DNA of 64,000 nucleotides, from contig NZ_CP036422.1 of assembly GCF_009388985.1 (NCBI RefSeq), positions 1,192,501 through 1,256,500 of the forward strand. Reading direction: 5' to 3'. Made by a program: the position numbers and the translations under genes. The stretch's first letter is position 1. Each line of letters starts with the position of its first letter. The notes under the pieces were generated by a model, which saw only the letters and a list, made by a program, of their open reading frames with translations, was not told the origin of the DNA and did not search any database. Positions 8,267 to 16,399 of this stretch are shown here, piece after piece. The DNA is from Halioglobus maricola (GTDB taxonomy: Bacteria; Pseudomonadota; Gammaproteobacteria; Pseudomonadales; Halieaceae).

Positions 8267-9370
8267 GTGGACTTTTCTCTTACAGACGAACAGGTACTGC
8301 TACGCGAGAGCGTAGGGAAATACATTCAGGATGCCGGTGGCGTAGAGCGGCATCGCAAGCTCGCGGTCACTGAAATCGGGTTCGATCCCGCGGCGTGGGC
8401 TACCTTCGCGGAACTGGGGTGGCTGGCTTTGCCGTTCTCTGAAGAACAGGGTGGCCTGGGTGGATCGGTAACCGACTTGATGGTGCTGTCCGAGGCTTTG
8501 GGGCGGGGGCTCGTGCGAGAGCCCTACCTGCACACGGCGGTCACCTGCGGCGGCCTGTTGGCGGCGTTCGCTTCAGAGGAGCAAAAGCAGCTCTATTTGC
8601 CGCCGCTGATTAATGGCGAGGCCCAGTGGGCATTTGCCTTTGCCGAACAGAGCGGCGGTTATGCGTGGGACAAAATCACGACTTCTGCCGGAGGTGAGCT
8701 TGCAAGCCTGTTTCTCAATGGCGCCAAGATTACTGCGTTGAACGCCCAGATCGCGGACCATTTCCTGGTGACCGCGATGGTGGATCACGAGTTGGCGCTG
8801 CTGTTGGTTGATGGTGATAGTCCAGGCATTACGCGGACCTGTTTCACCGCGGTTGATGGCAGTAAGGGCGCACACCTGGAGTTTGATGCTGTCGCGGCAA
8901 CACTGGTCTGCAAGCTGACAGTCAACGAGCTCGAGTCGGCGCTTGCCCCCGCGCTGATTGCGATAGGGGGCGAGTCGCTGGGTGCGATGCAGGTGCTACT
9001 GGAGGCAACGGTTGAATATTGTAAAACCCGAGAACAGTTCGGCCAGCCCATCGGTAAATTCCAGGCGCTGCAGCACCGCATGGCGGACATGTATCTGAAA
9101 ATAGAAGAGACACGCTCGCTGCTGTATTACGCCGCGATTCTGACAGATGAAGGCGATGACCAAGCCGCAGCGGCCCGAGCGGGGATGAAGGTCAAGCTGG
9201 CTGAAGCGGGGCGCTTCATATCGCATGAAGCGGTGCAGTTGCACGGTGGTATAGGGATGACCGACGAGCTAATTGTCGGTCATCTGTTCAAACGCTTGCT
9301 GTTGCTGTCCAAACTGTTTGGTGACGGCGACTACCACATGGAGCGGTATCTGGCGCAGCGCGCCGCGTGA
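8267..9370 (+). CDS. acyl-CoA dehydrogenase family protein
   Basis: About 367 residues of FAD-dependent acyl-CoA dehydrogenase type: N-terminal DFSLTDEQVLLRESV, a middle domain, and a C-terminal helical domain with CKTREQFGQPIGKFQALQH and AVQLHGGIGMTDE. A GTG at 8267 is chosen because family members begin close to the DFxLTxEQ segment; the frame is open back to 8183, but that extension would cover the operator at 8195 and looks unlike the family. TTG at 8231, with GGGGAGAG just before it, is an alternative start. Divergence at the middle-domain substrate region suggests the subgroup acting on bulky or branched acyl-CoAs; this is inference. Confidence 0.88.
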   Translation: MDFSLTDEQVLLRESVGKYIQDAGGVERHRKLAVTEIGFDPAAWATFAELGWLALPFSEEQGGLGGSVTDLMVLSEALGRGLVREPYLHTAVTCGGLLAAFASEEQKQLYLPPLINGEAQWAFAFAEQSGGYAWDKITTSAGGELASLFLNGAKITALNAQIADHFLVTAMVDHELALLLVDGDSPGITRTCFTAVDGSKGAHLEFDAVAATLVCKLTVNELESALAPALIAIGGESLGAMQVLLEATVEYCKTREQFGQPIGKFQALQHRMADMYLKIEETRSLLYYAAILTDEGDDQAAAARAGMKVKLAEAGRFISHEAVQLHGGIGMTDELIVGHLFKRLLLLSKLFGDGDYHMERYLAQRAA

Positions 9371-9381
9371 GCGTTAGGGGG

Positions 9382-10065
9382 TTACTTTTTCCTGGCTGAA
9401 TGGCGGCCAATAGCCCCTGATTCGCCCTCCTGGAATATCTCTTCCAGACGATCTGTCAGGTAATCGAGCATGCGGTTCACGCGTTGGTCGCGGTTACTCA
9501 CGATCTGTCCCACCGCCATGCCTTCCATCAGAAATTTGGTGAGGTCCATTGCGATCTGGAAGCGTTCGCCATGACCATTCCATTCGCTGAATAGCTCGGC
9601 GTTGGTTTCGGCCACATGTTGGTCAAAGCGACGGGTGGATTCTTCGAGAATGTCTTTCAGCTCCGCATCGGTGCGGCCGGCTACACACAATTCGTGGTAG
9701 GCGGTAAACAGGTCACCGGTGAGGTGTTGCCAATACGCTTCTACACCGGCGCGGCGGCGCTTGGCGCCTTTGGCTGAAGCCGGAATTTTGCGTACCCGGG
9801 CACTGTAGTCTTCCAGCAATTGCTGGTGCAGGTATTCCACCGCTGCCTGAATAAGCTCGGTCTTGGACGGAAAGTGGTGCAGCATGGCGCCGCGGGACAC
9901 GCCTGCCTCGCTGGCGACCTTGGCCGTTGTGACGTTGGTATAGCCCAGGGTGATAAAGCAGTTGATCGCTGCGTCGAGAATGCGGTCGCGGGTCATGGCA
10001 CTTTTTTGTGCCTGCCAGCTGATGTCCTGGCTCGCTCCGGTGGCGTCCGCCTTTGCCTTACTCAT
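9382..10065 (-). CDS. TetR/AcrR family transcriptional regulator
   Basis: A 227-residue repressor-type protein. The N-terminal helix-turn-helix is clear (TAKVASEAGVSRGAMLHHF), and the C-terminal ligand-binding domain is all-helical. It is convergent with the acyl-CoA dehydrogenase, 11 nt apart. A near-perfect 20-bp palindrome lies 18 nt before its start, likely its own operator. It is the only regulator gene within the first 27 kb, so it is the leading candidate to bind the repeated 24-bp motif there, but the two palindromes differ in spacing. Confidence 0.92.
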   Translation of the reverse strand: MSKAKADATGASQDISWQAQKSAMTRDRILDAAINCFITLGYTNVTTAKVASEAGVSRGAMLHHFPSKTELIQAAVEYLHQQLLEDYSARVRKIPASAKGAKRRRAGVEAYWQHLTGDLFTAYHELCVAGRTDAELKDILEESTRRFDQHVAETNAELFSEWNGHGERFQIAMDLTKFLMEGMAVGQIVSNRDQRVNRMLDYLTDRLEEIFQEGESGAIGRHSARKK

Positions 10066-10082
10066 GTACTCTCCAAAAATTC

Positions 10083-10102
10083 AAAACCGGCTCGCCTGTT
10101 TT
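10083..10102. promoter_or_regulatory. palindrome before the TetR gene, likely autoregulatory operator
   Basis: Arms AAAACCGGCT and CGCCTGTTTT; 8 of 10 base pairs are symmetric. Position 18 nt upstream of the TetR start codon fits a repressor site over the promoter. The outer AAAAC/GTTTT resembles the edges of the five 24-bp sites, but the total length is 4 bp shorter. Confidence 0.5.
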
Positions 10103-10143
10103 TCCGCTGCGAGCGGCGGGCATTGTAGCGCATTGCACACCGC

Positions 10144-12312
10144 TTAGGGTGCACGTTTGCAAATAGCCACTGGAATACTGCTCAGACGCGGCATGGCTGA
10201 ATAGCGCTCGAGCTGATGCAGGTTGTCGATCAGCCGGTTGGTGTTGCTGCCCATCTCGCGGAATTGATCATCAACACCGCGCGACGGGTCGGGGCTGCCG
10301 CCCCAGCTGTGGGACATGGAGACAACGCCGGGTTTGATGTCGTCGCTGCGGCGCACAATGCCGGGTATCGCACCGTGACGTGAGGCCACACTGATTTCAT
10401 CTCCATCAGTCAGTCCCAGCGCAGTCAGATCGTCAGAGTGCATAAACGTTGGGTTGTAGCTGTCCTTGGCGCGCAGCAGGCTCAGTTCTGGACCGGTGGA
10501 GTTGTGGGTGTATTTCATGCGGCGGCTGATCAGCAGCAGAGGAAAATCGTCATCCACCGTATGCATATCCGCGAATGCGCTCTCAAGTTCTCCATCCAGA
10601 CCTTCTGGAAAAAGTTCCAGATAGCCTCTGGTTGCAGGGTCAGCAGCTTGGGCAATGACATCCGGTAAGTCGATAACATGACCTCCCTCGCGGGCCACTA
10701 TGTCGTCTATCGGCACGCGAGAGCCTCGGGTCATGCTGCGCAGCAAGTCGAGCTTGGGAGGCAGTTGGGACATATCAACTGGTTCACCATTGAGTTCCAG
10801 TGCCAACTCCATGCGCTGGCCCAGTTCCCAGAAAACCTGCCACTCTTCTACCTCGTCGCCGCGTGCCGGAACGACCTGCGGGCTGTACTGGCTGTAGGGT
10901 TTGTCGTGCCAGATATCGGTGAGCAGGGTGACATCTTCCCGCTCCAGACAAACCTTGGGCGCGAGTATGTAGTCGGCCATCTGTGCGGTGGCGGATTCCT
11001 TGATGTCTATGCACACCAGCAGGTCGAGATCTGCCAGGGCTCTATGCATTTTTTCCTGGTCAGGGCAGGCGAGCAATGGATTGCCGCCGACACATATCAG
11101 GGCGCGAATCTTGCCCTCTCCCGGGGTGAGAATTTCATCGGCCATCAAGCCAGTGGGCATTTCTTTGAGAGGGCCGTACGGGGAGAGCACGGTGGTTTCG
11201 AAGACATCATCGACGACGCGGCTGGCGACACCCTCGGTCAGCCATTGAGGCTGGGGCGGCATGGCCTGGGCGTGCACTGGTGCTTCAGGTGTGAGGACGC
11301 CGGTGTTGGGCACGCGCTCCCCTGCGCGTGTGTGGCGACCACATATTGCATTCAGGCACTGTGATAGGTGTTGCATGAGATTGGGATGTGGGCCCATCTC
11401 CGGACCAGTGCCGGTGACAGCGGCACCGCGAGGGCCTGCGCCGAAGATACGCGCTGCCGCAAATATTTGTTCTTCCGGGATGCCCGCTGCGCGCGCGACT
11501 TCCTCGGGCGTAAATCGGCGAGTCGCTTCGTCGAGCGCCTCGAATCCCTGGGTGTGCTCGGCGCAGAAATCCTTGTCGTACAGCTCTTCGCGGATGATGA
11601 TTTGAATCATGCAGGCGAGCAGGGCGGCGTCCTGGCCGGGCTTGATCTGTAGATGCAGGTCTGCGCGCTTGGCTACCTCCGATTCACGCGGGTCGATCAC
11701 GATCAGTTTCAAACCGCGTTTGCGGCCCTCGCGCAGAGCGTTTGCGGGGCTGAAGGAGGGCACGCCACCGGGAACTGAGAAGTGCGAAATCAGGGTGTTG
11801 TTGCCGATCACCAGTGAGACGTCGGAATCGTTCCACATATGCGTGCCGGCGGTCCACGCACCCATGCGTGTAGGTGCAATGGCTACTTTGGCAGGCTGAT
11901 CGATAGTAACGCTGGTATAGAACGACGGTGAGCCTATTGCACCGTGGAAAGCGCGGGCCACCGCGTGAGCGGCCGAATTCTGGAATGAGTAGGTGCCGTT
12001 ATAGCTGGCAATGGCGCGCGGACCATGCTCGGCCAGAATTTCGCCCAGCTTGGCCGCAATTTCATCCAGTGCCTGTTGGCTGCCGATAGCTTCCAGCGAA
12101 CCGTCGGGCTGCCGTTTCTGTGATCGCTGCAGGCGCTCTGGCTGGTAGATCTGTTCCAGCATCTGGCGACCCTTGACGCAGGTATAGCCGCCGTAGATCT
12201 CATTGTCGGTGTCGGGCGCCAGGGCGGTCAGTCGATCGTTTTCCACCGTCGCAACCATCGGGCAGTACGCGTGACAGAAACGGCAATACGTTTTGACTTC
12301 TTTGCGGGTCAT
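10144..12312 (-). CDS. molybdopterin-dependent oxidoreductase with [4Fe-4S] site
   Basis: A 722-residue catalytic subunit of the DMSO reductase superfamily. The N-terminal iron-sulfur motif is visible (CRFCHAYC, then TCVKGR about 26 residues on), followed by molybdopterin-binding domains (GNNTLISHFSVPGG, VIDPRESEVAKRADLHLQIKPGQDAALL) and a C-terminal Asp-decarboxylase-like cofactor domain (ELSLLRAKDSYNPTFMHSDD). No Tat signal is seen, so it is probably cytoplasmic. Start ATG at 12312 is chosen; a frame back to 12369 overlaps the upstream gene. No ferredoxin or membrane subunit follows. It may act on an oxidised intermediate such as an aldehyde, acid or hydroxylated ring; the substrate is unknown. 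Confidence 0.88.
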   Translation of the reverse strand: MTRKEVKTYCRFCHAYCPMVATVENDRLTALAPDTDNEIYGGYTCVKGRQMLEQIYQPERLQRSQKRQPDGSLEAIGSQQALDEIAAKLGEILAEHGPRAIASYNGTYSFQNSAAHAVARAFHGAIGSPSFYTSVTIDQPAKVAIAPTRMGAWTAGTHMWNDSDVSLVIGNNTLISHFSVPGGVPSFSPANALREGRKRGLKLIVIDPRESEVAKRADLHLQIKPGQDAALLACMIQIIIREELYDKDFCAEHTQGFEALDEATRRFTPEEVARAAGIPEEQIFAAARIFGAGPRGAAVTGTGPEMGPHPNLMQHLSQCLNAICGRHTRAGERVPNTGVLTPEAPVHAQAMPPQPQWLTEGVASRVVDDVFETTVLSPYGPLKEMPTGLMADEILTPGEGKIRALICVGGNPLLACPDQEKMHRALADLDLLVCIDIKESATAQMADYILAPKVCLEREDVTLLTDIWHDKPYSQYSPQVVPARGDEVEEWQVFWELGQRMELALELNGEPVDMSQLPPKLDLLRSMTRGSRVPIDDIVAREGGHVIDLPDVIAQAADPATRGYLELFPEGLDGELESAFADMHTVDDDFPLLLISRRMKYTHNSTGPELSLLRAKDSYNPTFMHSDDLTALGLTDGDEISVASRHGAIPGIVRRSDDIKPGVVSMSHSWGGSPDPSRGVDDQFREMGSNTNRLIDNLHQLERYSAMPRLSSIPVAICKRAP

Positions 12313-12325
12313 TGTGTTGACTAAC

Positions 12326-12670
12326 TCAAGCAGTGAAGAAGTCGCCACGAGGGCGGCCTTCAGGGTCATAGACGGGTTCTTCGAGGTCGGACCTAAACTT
12401 CGTGACTTCGGTATTGACGACGTTGTATGTGCCGAGAATGCCGAGCATTTGCAAGTAGTAGGGGCCTGCCAGGTGGGCGTTCAGGGCTTCAGAACTTTCC
12501 CAGTTTTCGTAGACGTAGACCCGGGTGTCCGAGGTCGGGTCGGCAGACCAGACATAGTGCCGGCAGCCTTCCTGGTTGCGTGTTTCGTCCATCAGCGCCG
12601 CTGAGGCGGCGAGGGCTTTTTCGCGGTCGCCATCGAGAATGTCGATGGTACCTGCTACGAGTACGGTCAT
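12326..12670 (-). CDS. antibiotic biosynthesis monooxygenase (ABM) domain protein
   Basis: A 114-residue ferredoxin-like fold protein of the ABM/quinol monooxygenase type (ETRNQEGCRHYVWSAD, VYVYENWESSEALNAHLAGPYY). Some relatives oxidise quinols without cofactor; others only bind or degrade small molecules. It is 13 nt upstream of the molybdopterin enzyme and co-transcribed with it. The shared operator at 12740 lies before it. Confidence 0.85.
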   Translation of the reverse strand: MTVLVAGTIDILDGDREKALAASAALMDETRNQEGCRHYVWSADPTSDTRVYVYENWESSEALNAHLAGPYYLQMLGILGTYNVVNTEVTKFRSDLEEPVYDPEGRPRGDFFTA

Positions 12671-12739
12671 AGCGTTCTCCGGTCCGTGATTATGGCGTTA
12701 TTGTGCGGATAGCAAGAAAGCTAGCAGATGCCCCAGGAT

Positions 12740-12763
12740 AAAACAATCAGAGCTGACTGCTTT
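12740..12763. promoter_or_regulatory. shared 24-bp inverted-repeat operator, site C
   Basis: Half-sites AAAACAAT and ACTGCTTT around CAGAGCTG. It lies 70 nt before the ABM-domain gene, just after the end of the SnoaL-like gene on the same strand, so it most likely controls the ABM/molybdopterin operon. Confidence 0.55.
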
Positions 12764-12774
12764 TCTCTCCGAGG

Positions 12775-13203
12775 CTAACCTAGTGCGGTGTAGTCTCCCG
12801 GGAGTTCCGCCGGGCCCTGGTAGATGAATTGGTAGCTGCGCCGTTTGAACAGCCAGCGGCCATTTACCCGCACGTATTCATCGTCGTAGCGACTGAGGGC
12901 GAACATCGACTGTCCCTCCAGGTCGCGAGTGAACTCTTGCAGATACCAATGGCCTGTGGCCCGATCGCTGTTGATCTCAAACCGATGGGAAGAGGGCATG
13001 AGCACGGCAAACTCAAAGCCGGCCAACACCTGGCGCCACAAGGCGAGGATGGCCTCCCGGCCCTCAACCTCCATCCCCATCAGGTTCCAGCAGCCATCCT
13101 CAGCCCAGGTGCTCGCCCAGGCGTTGCCGTCGCGGCGGTTGGCTGCGTCCACGTAGGTGGCCATCAGGTCTTGCAGGGTCAGTTCATCTTCGATGTTGTT
13201 CAT
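12775..13203 (-). CDS. SnoaL-like (NTF2-fold) protein 1
   Basis: A 142-residue NTF2/SnoaL-fold protein: LQDLMATYVDAANRRDGNAW, then WAEDGCWNL, and the C-terminal RYDDEYVRVNGRWLFKRRSY. Such proteins are isomerases, hydratases or subunits paired with ring-hydroxylating oxygenases. It is divergent from carotenoid oxygenase 2, with operator site E between them. Function beyond the fold is not determined. Confidence 0.85.
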   Translation of the reverse strand: MNNIEDELTLQDLMATYVDAANRRDGNAWASTWAEDGCWNLMGMEVEGREAILALWRQVLAGFEFAVLMPSSHRFEINSDRATGHWYLQEFTRDLEGQSMFALSRYDDEYVRVNGRWLFKRRSYQFIYQGPAELPGDYTALG

Positions 13204-13250
13204 GCCGTTCTCCCGGGTGGCGAATAAGGACTTTAGCTCGCTCTTTTAAA

Positions 13251-13274
13251 AAAAGAAACAAACGAGACTGTTTT
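13251..13274. promoter_or_regulatory. shared 24-bp inverted-repeat operator, site E
   Basis: Half-sites AAAAGAAA and ACTGTTTT around CAAACGAG, between the divergent SnoaL-like gene and carotenoid oxygenase 2. It is the weakest of the five copies on the left arm, though the right half-site is perfect. Confidence 0.5.
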
Positions 13275-13346
13275 TATATTTTCTGTGCTGCTAGTATCTT
13301 CTGCAATCCGCCGAATACCGAGATAGCCATAACAAGGGGTAGCAAC

Positions 13347-14753
13347 ATGGATCTGAGTGCCTTTCCCTACCTTCAGGGTAATTACGCTCCTGTCAGCGAA
13401 GAGCGAGACTTGTCCGAAGACGAGCTGCGCGTTGAGGGAGAAATCCCCAAAAATCTGCTTGGCGCGTTTATGCGCGACGGTGCGAACGTCGCCTACCAGC
13501 CCAACCAATACGTCTATCCATTGGACGGTGACGGCATGATTCACGCTGTGTATTTCAAAGACGGTCACGTCGAATACAAGAATCGCTGGGTAGAAACAAA
13601 TCATTTGAAAACCGAGCGTAAGTTTGGTCGTACCATCTACGGCAGTGTTGGCAAATTGCTGGAAGTGCCGCAGGAAGTGATTGATGCCGGGGGTGAACCG
13701 AGCCCGGTGCGCAATACCGCGAATACCAACGTGATCTATCACGGCGAGAAGTTGCTGGCGATGTGGGAGGGCGGTTTTCCTCATCTGCTCAACAATGATC
13801 TCTCTACGGTGGGCTTGTACGATTACGGCGGTGCGCTACAGCCCGGTGATGCGCTCACCGCGCACCCGAAAATCTGCCCTGATACGGGCGACCTGATTTC
13901 ATGCACTCAACGCTGGGACAGCGCTAATTACACGGTACAGGTGTTCGACAAGCACGCCCGCCACAAGCAGAGCATGCAGGTAGAATTCCCCCGTAAGGGC
14001 ATCATTCATGATCTACAGATCACTGAAAATTTCATCGTAATTTTCTATGCCCCATCTTTTCACAGTGTGGAAAAGGCCATGCGTGGAGAGGACCCATTCG
14101 AGTGGGAGCCGCAACTGGGCACCAAAATTATTGCAATTCCCCGCGACGGTGTAAGCCCACAGATAGTGTTCGAAACGGATGCATTCTTCAGCTGGCACTT
14201 CTGCAACGGCTTCGAACGCGATGGCAAGATCGTGATCGACTATATATGGATCAGCTCGATTCCCTTCGCCCAGGCTCAGGGCAGCGGAGCGGAGAAGCAA
14301 CCGCGGCGCATGCATCGGATGACGCTCGATCCTAAGACCAGAAGCGTGAACGACGAACAGTTCTCCGATGTTTTCTGCGAATTTTCACGCGTGGATGAGC
14401 GACGCATGGGTAAGGACTATCGCCTTGGCTTCGCCACCTGCTCCAATCGCGATTGGGGCGATGCGCACGGCTATAACTGCACCGGCAGTTTTGACTTCAA
14501 GAGCGGCGAAGTGGCCCTCTGGGAGTATGGTCCGGAAGCCAATGCGGGCGAACCAGTGCACGTTCCGAACCCTGAAAGTGATCGCGAGGAAGACGGTTGG
14601 CTCATGTGCTATGTGCACAACCCCGGTGAGGGTCCATTCCTCAGCATTATCAGTGCAGGAGATGTGGCCGCTGGGCCGGTCGCCAAAGTGCACATTCCCG
14701 GTCGTGTTCCCAACGGGTTTCACGCCAACTGGATGCAGAATCTAACGCTATGA
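13347..14753 (+). CDS. carotenoid oxygenase family protein 2
   Basis: A 468-residue paralog of the enzyme at 4356. The four propeller histidines for the nonheme iron are at His173 (TAHPK), His221 (IIHDL), His284 (SWHFCN) and His459 (GFHANW). DGDGMIHA near residue 60 and VETNHLKTERKFG follow the family pattern. A GGGGT lies before the ATG. It overlaps the DUF35 gene by ATGA, so oxidative cleavage is linked in expression to the thiolase-like step that follows. It may accept the same or a shortened form of the compound used by oxygenase 1; this is inference. Confidence 0.93.
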   Translation: MDLSAFPYLQGNYAPVSEERDLSEDELRVEGEIPKNLLGAFMRDGANVAYQPNQYVYPLDGDGMIHAVYFKDGHVEYKNRWVETNHLKTERKFGRTIYGSVGKLLEVPQEVIDAGGEPSPVRNTANTNVIYHGEKLLAMWEGGFPHLLNNDLSTVGLYDYGGALQPGDALTAHPKICPDTGDLISCTQRWDSANYTVQVFDKHARHKQSMQVEFPRKGIIHDLQITENFIVIFYAPSFHSVEKAMRGEDPFEWEPQLGTKIIAIPRDGVSPQIVFETDAFFSWHFCNGFERDGKIVIDYIWISSIPFAQAQGSGAEKQPRRMHRMTLDPKTRSVNDEQFSDVFCEFSRVDERRMGKDYRLGFATCSNRDWGDAHGYNCTGSFDFKSGEVALWEYGPEANAGEPVHVPNPESDREEDGWLMCYVHNPGEGPFLSIISAGDVAAGPVAKVHIPGRVPNGFHANWMQNLTL

Positions 14754-15181
14754 ACAACCGAGTAGCTATAACTGAAGGCCTTTTCACCTGGCCATCGGAA
14801 CAGCCGGCCCTGCTGGCTAGCCGCTGCAATAACTGCGGCATTGCGAGCTTTCCTGCCGGGCAGTCCTGCATGGCATGCAGCGGACAGGATGTTTCTCTAG
14901 AGGAACTGCCGAATCGAGGCACGCTTTGGACATGGACGATTCAGCAGTTCATGCCAAAGCCTCCCTACGCCAGTGGCGAAACCATGGAGACGTTCAAACC
15001 CTATGGAGTGGGTTACGTCGAACTGCCAGGTGGTGTTCGGGTTGAGGGGCGCCTCACCGAAAGCGATCCCGCGAAACTGGCGATAGGAATGGAGATGGAA
15101 GTGGTTTTTGAAACCTTTCGCACAGAGGAAAACGGCGATGAGGTCGTTAGCTTCTTCTTTAAACCAGTAGCGGGAGCCTGA
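14750..15181 (+). CDS. DUF35 zinc-ribbon/OB-fold protein
   Basis: A 143-residue partner protein with an N-terminal rubredoxin-like zinc ribbon (CNNCGIASFPAGQSCMAC, two CxxC pairs) and a C-terminal OB fold (GTLWTWTIQQF, GYVELPGGVRVEGRLTE). In steroid side-chain breakdown, DUF35 proteins or domains bind SCP2-thiolase-like aldolases and are needed for their activity. Here it overlaps the upstream oxygenase by 4 nt (ATGA) and is followed 1 nt later by the thiolase-like gene, the same pairing. Confidence 0.9.
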   Translation: MNNRVAITEGLFTWPSEQPALLASRCNNCGIASFPAGQSCMACSGQDVSLEELPNRGTLWTWTIQQFMPKPPYASGETMETFKPYGVGYVELPGGVRVEGRLTESDPAKLAIGMEMEVVFETFRTEENGDEVVSFFFKPVAGA

Positions 15182-15182
15182 C

Positions 15183-16331
15183 ATGGATATGGATGTAGCC
15201 ATCGTAGGTATCGGTATTCACCCGTTTGGACGGACCCCGGGGCTTTCAGGCATGCAGCAGGGCGCTGTTGCGGCTCGTGATGCTCTCAAGGACGCGGGAA
15301 TTGAGTGGAAGGATATTCAGTTTGCCTTTGGGGGCAGTGCCAGTTCGGGCAATGCCGATGCGTTGAGCAATGAGCTCGGCCTTACTGGTATTCCCTTTAT
15401 GAACGTGGCCAACGGTTGCGCCACCGGCGGAAGTTCGCTGATTTCTGCCTACAACACCATCAAGTCAGGCTTGTTCGATCTCGGCATGGTGACAGGTTTC
15501 GACAAGCACGACCGTGGCGCTTTTGACGCCGATCCTGAAGCGCTGGGGCTCGGCCGTTGGTACGGTGAAGTCGGCATGATGCTGACCACACAGTTCTTCG
15601 CCATGAAGATCCAGAAATACATGCACCAGTACGGTATCAGTAAAGAAACCCTGGCGAGAGTGGCAGAGAAAGCCTTCCTGAATGGCTCTCTTAACCCCAA
15701 TGCCTGGCGCCGTCAGCCAGTTTCGGTAGAGGAAATCGCGGGCGCCATGATGGTGAACGATCCACTGACCAAGTACATGTTCTGTGCGCCTGCAGAAGGG
15801 GGCGTTGCGTTGGTGCTGTGTCGCGCCGACAAGGCCAGGCAATATACCGACACCCCGATTTACCTGAAGTCCGCCGTCCTGAAATCTCGCCGTTACGGCT
15901 CCTTCGAGGTATTCGCGCCCAGTCAGGCACTCGTCGAGGCGGAAGGGCCCACTTACGATGCGGCCAAGGCCGCATTCGAAATGGCGGGAGTTGGCCCTGC
16001 AGATATTGATGTTATGCAGCTTCAGGATACCGAGTCTGGTGCCGAGATTATGCACATGGCAGAGAACGGTTTTTGTGAGCATGGCGAGCAGGAGCACTTG
16101 ATTCAATCGGGCGCGACTCGAATCGACGGCAGTATGCCGGTCAACACCGATGGTGGTTGCCTGGCCAATGGAGAGCCGATCGGTGCGTCGGGCCTGCGTC
16201 AGGTGTATGAAACCGTATTGCAGTTGCGTCATGCCGCTGGCGACCACCAGGTGCCGGGAGAGCCCAGGCTGGGGTACACCCATGTTTATGGCGCGCCGGG
16301 TATCAGCGCAGTCACTATTTTACAGCGCTAG
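15183..16331 (+). CDS. SCP2-thiolase-like protein (thiolase or retro-aldolase)
   Basis: A 382-residue thiolase-fold protein of the sterol-carrier-protein/lipid-transfer type. The N-terminal half has an NGCATGGSSL segment with a cysteine in the nucleophile position. In the C-terminal half, the usual Gly-His-Pro is changed to Gly-Glu-Pro (Glu331, in LANGEPIGASG), while a later HVYGAPG keeps a histidine. Loss of a canonical catalytic histidine plus a DUF35 partner is reminiscent of Ltp2-type retro-aldolases, which release a ketone or aldehyde from a CoA thioester. A thiolase role is not excluded. It is translated just after the DUF35 gene. Confidence 0.85.
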   Translation: MDMDVAIVGIGIHPFGRTPGLSGMQQGAVAARDALKDAGIEWKDIQFAFGGSASSGNADALSNELGLTGIPFMNVANGCATGGSSLISAYNTIKSGLFDLGMVTGFDKHDRGAFDADPEALGLGRWYGEVGMMLTTQFFAMKIQKYMHQYGISKETLARVAEKAFLNGSLNPNAWRRQPVSVEEIAGAMMVNDPLTKYMFCAPAEGGVALVLCRADKARQYTDTPIYLKSAVLKSRRYGSFEVFAPSQALVEAEGPTYDAAKAAFEMAGVGPADIDVMQLQDTESGAEIMHMAENGFCEHGEQEHLIQSGATRIDGSMPVNTDGGCLANGEPIGASGLRQVYETVLQLRHAAGDHQVPGEPRLGYTHVYGAPGISAVTILQR

Positions 16332-16399
16332 ATCCTGAGTACTAGCTACCAGGTATTGCGCATTAGGTATTAGGTTCAGGGCCTCAGGAGAGACCAATA

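Noticed and set aside
16332..16399. Short direct repeat (GGTATT, TTAGGT) between the thiolase-like and Rieske genes
   Set aside because: Too short and too common to claim as an operator; no match to the 24-bp motif.
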